This document shows, piece by piece, positions 1 through 9,111 of a stretch of DNA of 37,432 nt. Origin of the DNA: Hyphomicrobiales bacterium. GTDB lineage: Bacteria; Pseudomonadota; Alphaproteobacteria; Rhizobiales; Rhizobiaceae. The notes below the pieces were generated by a model. It saw only the letters and a list, made by a program, of their open reading frames with translations. It was not told where the DNA came from and did no database searches. A program made the translations under genes and the position numbers. The DNA lies in the NCBI GenBank assembly GCA_024225445.1, contig JAAEMP010000252.1, positions 1-37,432 of the forward strand, given 5' to 3'. Position 1 is the first letter of the stretch. Every line of letters begins with the position of its first letter.

Positions 1-223
1 AAGCCACCTGCCGCACTCTTTTTCCACCGCGCATGATTCAAATCAAGGCAGCAACAGTCGTGTCAATTATACTGGTCACTGTAATTGAAGCACATGAATG
101 AAATCAGGTTAGATTGACAGAGTCCTTCCGCTCCTGATTTCACAATCAAACCCAATGCTCGGGTGGTTTGCTGAATTGCCGTTACCATTTTTAACAAACC
201 GCGATAGATACAGGAGAAATCAA

Positions 224-844
224 ATGTCAATCTGGATGAGATTTGGCGGGGTAATTCGAGTAGGCGTTGTGGCGCTGATTAGCTTGTATTTCATGGCTTT
301 GCCGGAATTGGATGTAGTCATGGCCCAAAACACCCAGCTGGATGTTGACGAACTCCTGCACGGCGAAGCGCTGGCGAAAACAAATTGTGGTCGCTGCCAT
401 AATATTGGATTGGACGGAGACAGCGCAAACAAAAATGCGCCACCTTTCAGGAAACTTGGCGAGCGACGAGCGATTGAAACTATTGCGCCTATGCTGGTAA
501 ACAAAGAGTCTCCTGAACATACAGATATGCCGCGTTTCACTATTACTGCAATCCAGGCGATGGATATAGCAGAATGGATTTATTGGGTACAACCAGTCGC
601 TCACGGCAAGCGACTGGTGAAGGAATATTGTGCACGTTGTCATGCAGTAGAACTAGATGATGAAAGCAAACATTCCGCAGCGGCACCATTCCGTTATCTT
701 GCCAAACTCTATCCCGTCGCATTTTTGGAGGAAGCATTTGCAGAACGAATAGAAACCGGGCATCCCGACATGCCGGTATTTGAAGTCAGAATTAGTCAGC
801 TACGCGATATGATCGCCTACATTGAAACAATCCAAAAGCCATAG
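224..844 (+). CDS. Secreted di-haem cytochrome c
   Basis: An exported electron carrier with two covalent haem sites, CGRCH (C55, C58, H59) and CARCH (C136, C139, H140). The N-terminal stretch at about residues 10-34 is a signal peptide ending near VMAQ. The two halves look duplicated: each haem motif is followed by a PPF/APF segment and then DMPxF, whose Met (M102, M183) is a plausible distal haem ligand. An in-frame ATG exists at 155, but ATG 224 is preceded by CAGGAGAAAT at good spacing and gives a proper signal peptide, so I chose 224 (206 aa). It stands alone and converges on the TadG-like gene across a hairpin. The redox partner cannot be read from the sequence. Confidence 0.85.
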   Translation: MSIWMRFGGVIRVGVVALISLYFMALPELDVVMAQNTQLDVDELLHGEALAKTNCGRCHNIGLDGDSANKNAPPFRKLGERRAIETIAPMLVNKESPEHTDMPRFTITAIQAMDIAEWIYWVQPVAHGKRLVKEYCARCHAVELDDESKHSAAAPFRYLAKLYPVAFLEEAFAERIETGHPDMPVFEVRISQLRDMIAYIETIQKP

Positions 845-943
845 GCGCAGGACCCATCAATTAACATCGTTCTGTTTGCTGCACTGTACCGCCCCAATCA
901 GTATTTACGGGCAGGCCATGATTACACCAGCAATCTGCAAATC

Positions 944-978
944 AGGCGAGTCAAATCTTCGAAAAATTTGACTCGCCT
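944..978. terminator. Bidirectional hairpin terminator
   Basis: A perfect 13-bp stem (AGGCGAGTCAAAT at 944-956 and its complement at 966-978) with a 9-base loop. It lies between two convergent genes that end at 844 and 1002, so it can serve both strands. There is no long T-run. Confidence 0.7.
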
Positions 979-1001
979 GGAAAAAGTCGGGCTGATTAAG
1001 G

Positions 1002-2249
1002 TCATTTGCTCAAGCGTAAATTCTTGATGTCGTTGGCGATATTCTTAAACGCGGTATCCAGAGCATCAGCACTATCTGCCGAATAGTAGTAAGTTGTGCT
1101 GGAAGTATCCGGTGTTGCACAGGAACGCAATGTGGCCTCGGCAGCTTTTGGCGCCTTGAAGCCAACGGCGTAGATCACGATATTTTTATTTTTCATATCA
1201 TCGCACAAGTTCATCGCATAATTGGAGGAATTCCAACCTTTGGTATAAATCGTGTTGAATTCACCGTCAGTCATCAGCAACGCAACTTTCTGAACATTGG
1301 TATCAGAATAACTTGCTGGCGTTCCAGAACTTGTCCAGGCTCCGGCCCAATTCGGAGACAAGGTATAATAGCTCCAGGCGACACCCAAATGACCGGCTGT
1401 GTATCCACTCGCCCTGTAACCGTCAATACTGGATTTCAGCGTGCCCGGATTTGATGAAAGCGGCACTACTTTCTGGCTTGGGCAATCGCTATTTTCGCCT
1501 TCAACCTTTGAGGTCGAATATGAAACATCATTAAAGCGGTTTGAATAACGTTCGGTTACGCAACTGGTGCGCCTCCAGTCGGCGGAAACTTTTTTTGCAA
1601 CCGTCTTGCCGACATTGACAGATTCCGAATAGGGAACCAGTCCAATCCGCATTTTGTTGTTACTCGAAGTTGCAGGCAAAAGGATATCGATTGCATTTTT
1701 TGCAGCATTTTTTAGCGCACTGAGTTTGTCCTGATGTCTCATCGAACCAGTGACATCCAGCATCATGGAAAGCTCAAACTTTTTTGAAGATATTGTGGCC
1801 TCACTTTGCGAGTTCACATCAACGGTGTTTAATCCTATGATACCCATGAAAGCGGTATTAATATCCGATTTTGCCGTTGCGGAGACCTTCCCGCTCACTG
1901 GATCAGCTGAGAAAGTTTGTATTTTTATATCTTTGGCCAAATGAGTACGACCATTGATATTGGCAAAAAAGAATTCCTCAAAATTCTGACGGAATTTGGC
2001 ATCTACCGGTTTGCCTTCAGACAAGGCATGACCCGACATTAGTACAGCCGCATCCAATGCTTCGTCAATAACTCCCTTAGTGTGGGCTATGCGGGTATAG
2101 TCTACAGCGAACCCGACAGAAAGAAACACGGGAATTAATGCAAGACCAAAGGTAACCGCAACCGAACCATATTCGTTACTGCGAAAACTGGAATATTGAC
2201 GTTGCATCCTATTTGCAAAATTATTGAGGGAAGGCACTTTTAAGAACAT
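1002..2249 (-). CDS. tadG: TadG-like protein with vWA domain
   Basis: 415 aa. A hydrophobic segment at about residues 27-50 follows the motif NEYGSVAVTFGLALIP, typical of the TadE/TadG pseudopilin-like N terminus. A von Willebrand A domain starts near residue 158 (FELSMMLDVTGSM, a MIDAS-like D-x-T-x-S), with the later strand KVALLMTDGEFN. In the family these proteins are membrane-anchored, outward-facing parts of tight-adherence (Flp pilus) systems. No other tad gene is next to it, so it may act alone or with a locus elsewhere. The start at 2249 follows GGGAGAATGAA on the minus strand. Confidence 0.8.
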   Translation of the reverse strand: MFLKVPSLNNFANRMQRQYSSFRSNEYGSVAVTFGLALIPVFLSVGFAVDYTRIAHTKGVIDEALDAAVLMSGHALSEGKPVDAKFRQNFEEFFFANINGRTHLAKDIKIQTFSADPVSGKVSATAKSDINTAFMGIIGLNTVDVNSQSEATISSKKFELSMMLDVTGSMRHQDKLSALKNAAKNAIDILLPATSSNNKMRIGLVPYSESVNVGKTVAKKVSADWRRTSCVTERYSNRFNDVSYSTSKVEGENSDCPSQKVVPLSSNPGTLKSSIDGYRASGYTAGHLGVAWSYYTLSPNWAGAWTSSGTPASYSDTNVQKVALLMTDGEFNTIYTKGWNSSNYAMNLCDDMKNKNIVIYAVGFKAPKAAEATLRSCATPDTSSTTYYYSADSADALDTAFKNIANDIKNLRLSK

Positions 2250-2570
2250 TTCATTCTCCCGAGTTTCTGAATTACCCAGGAAGATGCAAGGAGAGTGCCA
2301 AAACTGTCGCCAAAATGGTGTTGATCACATTGAGATGTTATTCCATTGAATTAATTGAGATAATCCAATTATCGTAGTTAATGGATCGTCAATAGAATAG
2401 TTAAACCTGTAATGCGGTATGCAAGACCTGATTAATCATCCCGATCTGGGACATAACTGACTGTTACGTTATGGGATTCTTCTGCCTCTAAGAATCTATC
2501 GCCGGCGGGTCAATCCAGGTACACACCCGGCCGCTCAGGTGATTTTTTTACAATATCGACATCGTTTTCA
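2250..2570. other. Intergenic stretch without a gene
   Basis: A 321-bp gap between two minus-strand genes. It holds the leader of the TadG-like gene and a small hairpin at 2475-2496 (GATTCTT / AAGAATC). The hairpin lies downstream of the SMP-30 gene and could be its terminator. I see no coding signal. Confidence 0.4.
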
Positions 2571-3539
2571 TCATCCACCAGCCACACCCTGTGTATTCAC
2601 ATAAACCGAGTACAAAGACTGGCTCGCAGCCATAAATAAACGGTTGCGTTTGGGACCGCCGAAACAAACATTAGCGCAACGTTCAGGCAATTGAATACGC
2701 CCAATTTTTCCACCATCTGGAGCGAATACCAAAACACCATCCAGTTCTGCGTTTCCCATGCCCCATCCACACCACAGGTTTCCGTTGACATCCACCCGAA
2801 ACCCGTCCGGCGTGCCTTCGGGTCCGGCATCAATAAATATCCGTTCGTTTGAAATTTCCCGACCGTCATCGCAGACGTCATATGCCAATATCATTCGATG
2901 CGGTTCACCACGAGAAGCTACGATATACAAAATCCCTTCATCAGGTGAAAATGCAAGCCCATTTGGGCCAGGTATGTCATCACAGATCAATGATGCGTCC
3001 AAGGTTTCACCATCAACACGATAAACTGCCTGTGGTAATTCCTGTTGCCTCTTGTTGCCTTCATAATTACCGAGCAAACCAAAAGGCGGGTCTGTAAACC
3101 AAATTGAACCATCGGACTTGACAACCACATCATTGGGCGAATTGAGCGGCTTGCCCTTCCACTTGTCCATAATGACGGTACGCGATCCATCATATTCTGT
3201 TCGTGTAACGCGTCCTGTGTGCTCACAGGTAATCAAACGCCCTTGTCGATCCCTTGTTTGCCCATTGCCAAAATTGGAAGGTTTGCGATAAACGCTAACT
3301 ACATCTGTTTCTTCCTCCCATTTCAAAATGCGGTTATTGGGAATATCACTCCATAACACGTAGCGACCATCACCAAAATATACGGGACCTTCCGACCACC
3401 GGCAGCCTGTGTACAAACGTTCCACAGCGGCACTAAACACCATGTATTTTTTGAAACGCTCATCCAGCGCCTCAATAGCGGGATCCGGATATCTTGGAAA
3501 TTCACGCCAGCCGGCGCTTTTTGGTACCTTCATCACCAT
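2571..3539 (-). CDS. SMP-30/gluconolactonase-type sugar lactonase
   Basis: 322 aa, the normal length for this six-bladed propeller family, which hydrolyses sugar lactones using a divalent metal. Family signatures visible are EGPVYFGDGRYVLWSDIPNN (metal-binding Glu in blade 1), NSPNDVVVKSDGSIWFTDP (Asn and substrate/metal loop) and the late PDGFRVDVNGNLWC (catalytic Asp region). No signal peptide is seen, so it is probably cytoplasmic. The start at 3539 has GGAGGGG upstream. It lies downstream of the old yellow enzyme gene on the same strand but 366 bp away, so a common transcript is uncertain. The substrate is unknown; the neighbouring Gfo/Idh dehydrogenase could supply a lactone. Confidence 0.85.
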   Translation of the reverse strand: MVMKVPKSAGWREFPRYPDPAIEALDERFKKYMVFSAAVERLYTGCRWSEGPVYFGDGRYVLWSDIPNNRILKWEEETDVVSVYRKPSNFGNGQTRDRQGRLITCEHTGRVTRTEYDGSRTVIMDKWKGKPLNSPNDVVVKSDGSIWFTDPPFGLLGNYEGNKRQQELPQAVYRVDGETLDASLICDDIPGPNGLAFSPDEGILYIVASRGEPHRMILAYDVCDDGREISNERIFIDAGPEGTPDGFRVDVNGNLWCGWGMGNAELDGVLVFAPDGGKIGRIQLPERCANVCFGGPKRNRLFMAASQSLYSVYVNTQGVAGG

Positions 3540-3905
3540 CGATCATCCCCTCCACAATATGTATTTCAAGAGTCTGTTCAAGAATTCCTGACGGCTTTGA
3601 CGTAAATGAATTTCGAGCAACTTTCTTGAAGAATTTGACGCCGAGTGGCTGGCCATTGCAGGAAAATTTTTCGAGAAAGTGGCCGAAATTCGTCCCGCCC
3701 GCCAAAAAACTAGCTGTGGGCCTGGCCCATTTTGCCCGCTATCAGCGGTCTGGGACAAAATAGACCAAATCAAAGCCATCAGGAATTCTTGAACTCATAG
3801 TTGGCATTGAAGATTACATTGGTCAAGTTGACTCATACACATGATGTCGTTTGGGCACCCAATTTGCTGCAAGAACTACAGAACATGCCATTCTGACAGT
3901 ATGAC
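3540..3905. other. Intergenic stretch without a gene
   Basis: 366 bp between the old yellow enzyme and lactonase genes. It contains the lactonase ribosome-binding site (3540-3560) and presumably its promoter. The short reading frames here have no RBS and resemble no family I know. Confidence 0.4.
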
Positions 3906-5108
3906 CTAGGACACTTCCGGTTTGTCTTGTATGCCGGCATAATCGGCCAATTGCGCCCGTCGGTGGACCGCCCAACGATATTGGTCGGGCCACATATTGT
4001 AGTCTGCATCAGCCCCCAGCGCTTGTGCAGCATGCAGTGGCCAAAATGGATTGTACATCAGTTCCCGACCCATGGCGACCAGATCGGCCTGCCCGGATTG
4101 CAATATCTGCTCGGCCTGGTGTGGATTGATGATAACCCCGACCGCCATGGTCTTGATCTCAGCCTGCTGACGCACCTGTTCGGCGAGTGGCACCTGGAAA
4201 CCCGGTCCGCGATCCATGATTGTGTTCATGGGCTTGCCGGAATCAGAGACCCGGAAGCGTGGCGCACCGGCAATACCACCGCTGGAACAATCGATGACAT
4301 CAACACCACGGGTGGCCAGTTCCCGCGACAGCACTACCGAATCCTCAATCGTCCAACCATCCGGCGGGCCATCAATGGCAGAAAGCCTGCAAAATAGCGG
4401 CAATTCCTGCGGCCAGACTGCCCGCACGGCATCGGCGACCTCCAGGGCGAACCGCATGCGATTTTGCAGATCGCCGCCATAGGCATCTGTGCGCTGGTTG
4501 GCCAGGGGTGACAAAAAACTATGAATGAGGTAGCCATGGGCGGCATGCAATTCGATGATCTTGAAGCCGACATCGCGTGCACGTACGGCAGCATCGACAA
4601 AGGATTTAACGATTCCGGCGATCTCATCGACGTCCAGTGCGTGCGGGGTCGGCCAACCCTGGCCAACCGAATTGGCGGACGGCCCGACAACCGGCCACGG
4701 AACTTCGCCGTCGACACAGTTTTCATCGGTCAGGGGCTTGCCTCCCATCCACGGCTTCTGTGTCGATGCCTTACGACCGGCATGGGCCAACTGCATTGCC
4801 GGAACCGATCCCATTTCTTCGATAAACCGAACAATCGGGCGCAGGGCCTCGGCCTGTGCATCATTCCATATTCCGATACAGTGAGGGGTGATACGACCTC
4901 GTGCTTCAACCGCCGTAGCTTCGGTGAATATTACTCCGACACGGCCGCGCGCGAAAGCACTCAGATGAGCAAAATGCCAGTCATTGGCAATCCCGTCTGT
5001 GGCAGAATACATGCATAGTGGAGACAACACGATACGGTTGGGCAAGGTCAGCTCGCGAATTTTAATGGGCGAAAACAATTTGATCGAGCCAACTTCGTTG
5101 GGAGACAT
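3906..5108 (-). CDS. Old yellow enzyme (NADH:flavin oxidoreductase)
   Basis: 400-aa FMN TIM-barrel ene-reductase of the YqjM/thermophilic-like OYE class. Signs of that class are the N-terminal LSPLCMYSA with Cys32 and Tyr34 near the flavin, HAGRKAS, the substrate-binding HAAHGYLIHSFLSPLANQRTD and the C-terminal FMN phosphate segment LVAMGRELMYNPFW. These enzymes reduce activated C=C bonds of enones with NAD(P)H. The start at 5108 has AGGAAGG upstream. The gene is separated from the upstream amidotransferase-type gene by a 305-bp inverted-repeat element. The physiological substrate is unknown. Confidence 0.88.
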   Translation of the reverse strand: MSPNEVGSIKLFSPIKIRELTLPNRIVLSPLCMYSATDGIANDWHFAHLSAFARGRVGVIFTEATAVEARGRITPHCIGIWNDAQAEALRPIVRFIEEMGSVPAMQLAHAGRKASTQKPWMGGKPLTDENCVDGEVPWPVVGPSANSVGQGWPTPHALDVDEIAGIVKSFVDAAVRARDVGFKIIELHAAHGYLIHSFLSPLANQRTDAYGGDLQNRMRFALEVADAVRAVWPQELPLFCRLSAIDGPPDGWTIEDSVVLSRELATRGVDVIDCSSGGIAGAPRFRVSDSGKPMNTIMDRGPGFQVPLAEQVRQQAEIKTMAVGVIINPHQAEQILQSGQADLVAMGRELMYNPFWPLHAAQALGADADYNMWPDQYRWAVHRRAQLADYAGIQDKPEVS

Positions 5109-5154
5109 TGCGATTCCTTCCTATGACCGATTTCAATATCACACGTGAAACACG

Positions 5155-5459
5155 CTAGAGCACATTTGATGAGATATGAACCGTTTGATGCCCCATATCG
5201 GTCTACTCGGCTAGGCGCGGAGCGTAGCGCGATGCTTGTGCATCGGGCAAGCTTCGCAACAACGCCGATGGGCCGATAGGGGGCACCCTATCCGCTATCG
5301 AAGCTATTGAAAACATGCGATAAATGGGTCGATCGAAATTGTCCACCTGCAGCGTTGAATTTCGCTTGTGGTACCCCGGCAACACGGCGCGCAATTCGCC
5401 TTGCAGGTAAACAATTTCGATTCGGTCAAACGATTCATATCTCATCAAATGTACTCTAG
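5155..5459. repeat. MITE-like element with 34-bp inverted repeats
   Basis: A 305-bp palindromic element. The arms at 5155-5188 (CTAGAGCACATTTGATGAGA...) and 5426-5459 are inverted copies that differ at two positions. Nested inside are a second long inverted repeat (5332-5351 against 5402-5421), a perfect 7-bp stem at 5275-5292 and a 5-bp stem at 5231-5244, so transcripts would fold strongly. There is no transposase and no clear target-site duplication. A 112-aa minus-strand reading frame (5203-5541) runs through it but has no family resemblance. The same arm sequence recurs at 37248-37289. Confidence 0.75.
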
Positions 5460-5552
5460 TGGTCCGGCATAGGTGGTAGCGCAACGGGACCGTGTCGGCA
5501 AGCCTGAATCCTGAAGATGACCAGGGCATTTCATGGTACAATGAGATGAGGA

Positions 5553-6326
5553 CTAACGAGTTGTATGCTTGCTGGCCAGAAGCGCTTTGCCGAATTCTTC
5601 AAACAAGGCCCGGTTGACGGGATTGGTTTGAGGATCATATTCAGCATGCCATTGAACCCCGAGCGCAAACCCTGGCGCACCGGCAATTCTGATTGCCTCA
5701 ACTGTGCTGTCTTCCGCCAATCCTTCGATGATCACCCTTTTGCCGGGTTTGCAAACCCCCTGACCATGCAGGGAATTTACCCGAATTGTATCTTTGCCGA
5801 ATATCCGTGCAAAAGTGCCGTCAGCAACAAGTTCAACCTCATGGCGGTCGGCAAAAACCACATTCGGGTCCGGATGCACCTCTCCGGTTTCCAGTCGCGG
5901 CATGCGGTGGTTCATGCGTCCCGGCAGATCGCGAATTTCCGGGTGAAGCGAACCGCCAAATGCGACATTCATTTCCTGCATGCCACGGCAAACTCCAAGT
6001 ACCGGGATACCCTCGGCAACGCAGATATCAATCAGTTCGAAGGCCATGGCATCACGCTTTTGATCGTAAGGCTCATAAGAGGCATGGGGTTCTGTATCAA
6101 AACGCGTTGGATGGACATTCGCACTGGCGCCTGTCAGCAGTACGCCGTCGACCACATCCAGCAATGCTCTGATATCGGTGATATCAGGTGCGCCGGCAAA
6201 CATCAGCGGCAAAGCACCCGCAACATCCGCCACAGCACTGAGATTTCTTTCGCCGACCAGTTGTGTTCTGAAGCGATCATCAATGACGTAGCTATTGCCG
6301 ATTACACCAACAACTGGTCTGTTCAC
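5553..6326 (-). CDS. Class I amidotransferase-like hydrolase (peptidase C26)
   Basis: 257 aa, the usual length for gamma-glutamyl-gamma-aminobutyrate hydrolase (PuuD)-type enzymes, which cleave gamma-glutamyl amides. The catalytic triad is visible: nucleophile Cys113 in LGVCRGMQEMN, and His227 and Glu229 in GVQWHAEYDP. The start is GTG at 6326, preceded by GGAGGACG. The neighbours are not putrescine-pathway genes, so the gamma-glutamyl substrate is open. A motif shared with the aroQ/GntR promoter lies about 300 bp upstream (6618-6642), which suggests co-regulation by the GntR protein. Confidence 0.83.
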   Translation of the reverse strand: MNRPVVGVIGNSYVIDDRFRTQLVGERNLSAVADVAGALPLMFAGAPDITDIRALLDVVDGVLLTGASANVHPTRFDTEPHASYEPYDQKRDAMAFELIDICVAEGIPVLGVCRGMQEMNVAFGGSLHPEIRDLPGRMNHRMPRLETGEVHPDPNVVFADRHEVELVADGTFARIFGKDTIRVNSLHGQGVCKPGKRVIIEGLAEDSTVEAIRIAGAPGFALGVQWHAEYDPQTNPVNRALFEEFGKALLASKHTTR

Positions 6327-6437
6327 AATCCGTCCTCCATATCTTCAGGGCTGCATATGTCGATTATTAAAACATTGTGCCATTCATGCTGCGGGAAGTA
6401 TAGACAGTATAGCTATTTCGGCAATCTCATCGACATC

Positions 6438-6587
6438 TATAGCAGAACACCTTTATTTTGATTCAGTCTAAATTTTTTTTTGCTCACGGCTATTCGGGTT
6501 TACGCCCGGCCTGGGCGAAGGCGGCGCACCGGCGCCGGTCGCTTTTCGCTCCTGATTACATGATCATTTGAAAGGGTTTCTGCTATA
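6438..6587. repeat. TATAGCAG palindromic repeat, copy 1
   Basis: A 150-bp element with inverted ends (TATAGCAGAACACCTTT on the left, complement of TATAGCAGAAACCCTTT on the right) and a GC-rich core containing CGGGTTTACGCCCGG and ACCGGCGCCGGT palindromes. It matches copies at 9246-9395 and 28965-29112. It is intergenic. Confidence 0.8.
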
Positions 6588-6617
6588 GTAAAAACGGCTA
6601 TGCGAATATATTTTTTA

Positions 6618-6642
6618 AAGAATATATGGTATTTTTGCTTTT
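6618..6642. promoter_or_regulatory. Candidate GntR operator, copy 1
   Basis: AAGAATATATGGTATTTTTG and the next 5 bases match the sequence at 8329-8353 at 22 of 25 positions. The core is a near palindrome, AATAT-ATG-GTATT. It lies upstream of the amidotransferase-type gene. Assignment to the neighbouring GntR regulator is inference. Confidence 0.45.
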
Positions 6643-6694
6643 GTGTGATTTTATCATTACCCGGGAAACTTGATCCCTAATCCGGAACAAGAAT

Positions 6695-7732
6695 TCAGAG
6701 ATAAATCGTCTCCCCGCTGTTAGCTGACATTTTAATTGCTTCGACGACGTTGAGTGACTTCAGCCCCTCTTCGCCTGATATCAATGGCTCTTCATAACCA
6801 CGGATCACATTGGAGAAATGCTTCATTTGGGCAACAAGGGGATCGGTATTAGCCCCCGGAAATGAGGTTGCGCTGATCGGCTGTTTCCAATGTCCCTCCT
6901 CCTCGTGCTTCCAGAGCCGCATGTCCGGGATGGCCAGCGAGGCTTTTGTTCCGCCGATCATATAACAACTTTGCGGAGTGGATGGATAAGCCGGATTTTC
7001 ACCCGCCGTCATTTCCCAGCTCCAGGGCGAGGCCACTGTATCCGACACATTAAAAGTACACAAAGCACCCGATTGAAATTTCATCAGCACAGCTGCCGTA
7101 TCCTCGGGTTCAAACCCTCTGACCATGTTGGAAGACATAGCTTGCACAGAAAAGACGTCACCACACAGATAACGCAACAAGTCCACGTCGTGGATAGCAT
7201 TCACCATAATTGGCCCGGCACCGTCTTTTCTTCGCCATTCGGGTGTAAAATAGTCTTCCGGTTTCAACAGCCAGCAGGTACCGTGCACAGAGGTAATGCG
7301 ACCAAGGCGCCCTTCCCTGATAAGCGAATATGCTTCTTGCATCAACGGATTGTGACGGCGATGATGTCCGACAAGAACTGGCACATTTGCCGCATCAGCC
7401 GCATCAACGAGTCTCCTTGCCTCAGCGCATGAGGTTGCAATCGGCTTTTCAACCAGCATCGGGCAGCCTGCTGAAATGCAGTCGAGGCCATTTTCGACAT
7501 GCACCTGATTGGGTGTGGCAAGGATCGCGCCATCAGGTGTGAAGGCAGCCAACATTTTCTTTAACGACGGATACCAGTCAACGCCTATTTTTTCAGCATA
7601 GGCCCGCCCGGCCTGCGAGGGGTCAACCACCGAAGCAAGTGCGATATCTTCACCAAGCATACCTAAAACTTCAACGTGACGCTGGCCAATCTGGCCGGCG
7701 CCGACGAGTGCGATCTTGAGCGGCTTATTCAT
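6695..7732 (-). CDS. Gfo/Idh/MocA family dehydrogenase
   Basis: 345 aa. The N-terminal Rossmann motif is [12 protein letters not shown] (residues 8-19), the EKPIA motif characteristic of the family lies near residue 94, and a GHHRRHNP segment follows. These are NAD(P)-dependent dehydrogenases of sugars, cyclitols and related hydroxyacids. The start overlaps the aroQ stop by 4 bp (ATGA), so the two are translationally coupled and probably act in one pathway. Pairing with a dehydroquinase suggests a quinate-, shikimate- or cyclitol-like substrate, but the family does not prove it. Confidence 0.87.
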   Translation of the reverse strand: MNKPLKIALVGAGQIGQRHVEVLGMLGEDIALASVVDPSQAGRAYAEKIGVDWYPSLKKMLAAFTPDGAILATPNQVHVENGLDCISAGCPMLVEKPIATSCAEARRLVDAADAANVPVLVGHHRRHNPLMQEAYSLIREGRLGRITSVHGTCWLLKPEDYFTPEWRRKDGAGPIMVNAIHDVDLLRYLCGDVFSVQAMSSNMVRGFEPEDTAAVLMKFQSGALCTFNVSDTVASPWSWEMTAGENPAYPSTPQSCYMIGGTKASLAIPDMRLWKHEEEGHWKQPISATSFPGANTDPLVAQMKHFSNVIRGYEEPLISGEEGLKSLNVVEAIKMSANSGETIYL

Positions 7733-8166
7733 ACCAGGAGACTCGCCATGCGCCGCAACGCCAGTTCATATCCCTCAACACCAAATCCCGCCATCATTCC
7801 ATCAGCGCGAAGTGATACATAAGATTTGTGGCGGAATTCCTGGCGCTTGTGAATATTGGAAACGTGAACTTCCAGGACAACACCGATGAATGCGTTCAAG
7901 GCATCAAGAATTGCAATGGAAGTATGCGAATATGCACCGGGATTGATGATAATACCGTGTGCATAGGTCCGCGCTTCGTGAATCCAGTCTATCAGTTGAC
8001 CCTCGTGGTTCGACTGCTCAAACCTCACCTCCAGCCCAAATTCATCAGCCAGTTTTTCGCAATTATGAGTAACGTCCTGCAGGGTAACCTCCCCATAAAT
8101 ATCCCGCTGACGCTCACCCAACAAATTGAGATTGGGGCCATTCAGAATCAAAATGCGTTTTTTCAC
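7729..8166 (-). CDS. aroQ: Type II 3-dehydroquinate dehydratase
   Basis: 145 aa, the standard length. It interconverts 3-dehydroquinate and 3-dehydroshikimate as a cytoplasmic dodecamer. Signatures present are [18 protein letters not shown] (with the catalytic Arg/Tyr loop), [17 protein letters not shown] (Asn and His region) and [18 protein letters not shown]. It is the first gene of a minus-strand unit, coupled to a Gfo/Idh dehydrogenase and divergent from a GntR regulator. That setting favours a catabolic role (quinate/shikimate type) over aromatic amino acid biosynthesis. The enzyme identity is secure; the catabolic role is inferred. Confidence 0.93.
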   Translation of the reverse strand: MKKRILILNGPNLNLLGERQRDIYGEVTLQDVTHNCEKLADEFGLEVRFEQSNHEGQLIDWIHEARTYAHGIIINPGAYSHTSIAILDALNAFIGVVLEVHVSNIHKRQEFRHKSYVSLRADGMMAGFGVEGYELALRRMASLLV

Positions 8167-8328
8167 GTGGTTTATCCTTTACAAATTTCCCAACAACCAG
8201 ATGGGATCGATTACTGTGCTGACAGATCCGATTGACGCTGATCGCTAGAGGTCTGTTCAAAAAGCGATACGGAACCAATGCGGGCATATTCGCCAAATCT
8301 ATCATTATATTATATATCTGATTTCATC

Positions 8329-8353
8329 AAGAATATATGATATTATTGTTTTT
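8329..8353. promoter_or_regulatory. Candidate GntR operator, copy 2
   Basis: AAGAATATATGATATTATTG and the following T-run. It contains the palindrome AATAT-ATG-ATATT and lies in the divergent region between aroQ and the GntR gene. It matches 6618-6642 at 22 of 25 bases. Confidence 0.5.
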
Positions 8354-8436
8354 ATCTGTCTTTGAGGCTATATAAGCATTGGAGAGCTATTTTTTAATAG
8401 CTGACATTTCCGATTTGTTCAGTTATCTGGAGACCT

Positions 8437-9111
8437 ATGCAACAATCAGCACAATCCCCTACAGTCGGCCTCAGTACCTATGCTGCCATTCGTAGCGATA
8501 TCATATTTGGACGGCTTGTTCCCAACACCAAACTTAAACTCGACAATATGAAGGCCAGTTACAATGCCGGCATTTCCACTTTACGTGAAACGCTGAATCG
8601 TCTGGCGAGTGAAGGCTTCGTAGTTGCCGAAGAGCAGCGGGGTTTTTTCGTCGCCCCGGTATCCGTTGAAGACCTGCGCGAAATTTCCGACCTGCGCATT
8701 CTGCTGGAATGTACCGCCTTAAGGCAATCAATAAAAAATGGAGATACTGACTGGGAAGGTGCCGTTGCTTCCGCACATCACAAATTACAGCGCATGGAAC
8801 AGAAAATGTTGGCAGGAGATGAATCGCAGAAGGAACTCTGGAAGTGTTATGACTGGGAATTTCACCAATCACTGATTTTGGCCTGTGGATCGAGAAACCT
8901 GCTGGAAATCCACGGAACAATCTATGACAAATACTTAAGATATCAGATGCAAATCCTGACCTATCGCGGTGGGGAAGCAGTTGAAGAACACAGGCGTCTG
9001 TTTGAAGCCGCGCTGGACCGTGATGCCGATCAAGCTGTTAAATTTCTGCGCCAGCATATCGAGAACGGCGTCAAACATACACTCGAAGAATCTTATACCA
9101 CTTCAGACTGA
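8437..9111 (+). CDS. GntR family regulator with FCD domain
   Basis: 224 aa. A winged helix-turn-helix lies at about residues 10-70 (LSTYAAIRSDIIFGRL, then STLRETLNRLASEGFV). It is followed by an all-helical FCD effector domain with likely metal ligands in YDWEFHQSL, EEHRRLFEA and QHIENGVKH. FCD proteins usually repress catabolic genes and are released by a small carboxylate or sugar acid. The gene is divergent from aroQ with candidate operators at 8329 and 6618. The start is ATG 8437 with CTGGAG upstream. Confidence 0.88.
   Translation: MQQSAQSPTVGLSTYAAIRSDIIFGRLVPNTKLKLDNMKASYNAGISTLRETLNRLASEGFVVAEEQRGFFVAPVSVEDLREISDLRILLECTALRQSIKNGDTDWEGAVASAHHKLQRMEQKMLAGDESQKELWKCYDWEFHQSLILACGSRNLLEIHGTIYDKYLRYQMQILTYRGGEAVEEHRRLFEAALDRDADQAVKFLRQHIENGVKHTLEESYTTSD

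Larger units (their letters stand above)
6327..6694. other. Intergenic stretch holding repeat and regulatory motif
   Basis: 368 bp between two minus-strand genes. It contains repeat copy 1 (6438-6587) and the candidate GntR operator (6618-6642). It has no coding signal. Confidence 0.5.

Noticed and set aside
5203-5541. 112-aa minus-strand reading frame through the inverted-repeat element
   Set aside because: Most of it is repeat sequence read in one frame, there is no good RBS and the protein resembles no family; the DNA palindromes explain the sequence better.
5565-6461. 298-aa plus-strand frame
   Set aside because: Antisense shadow of the amidotransferase-type gene, whose catalytic residues are all in the minus frame.
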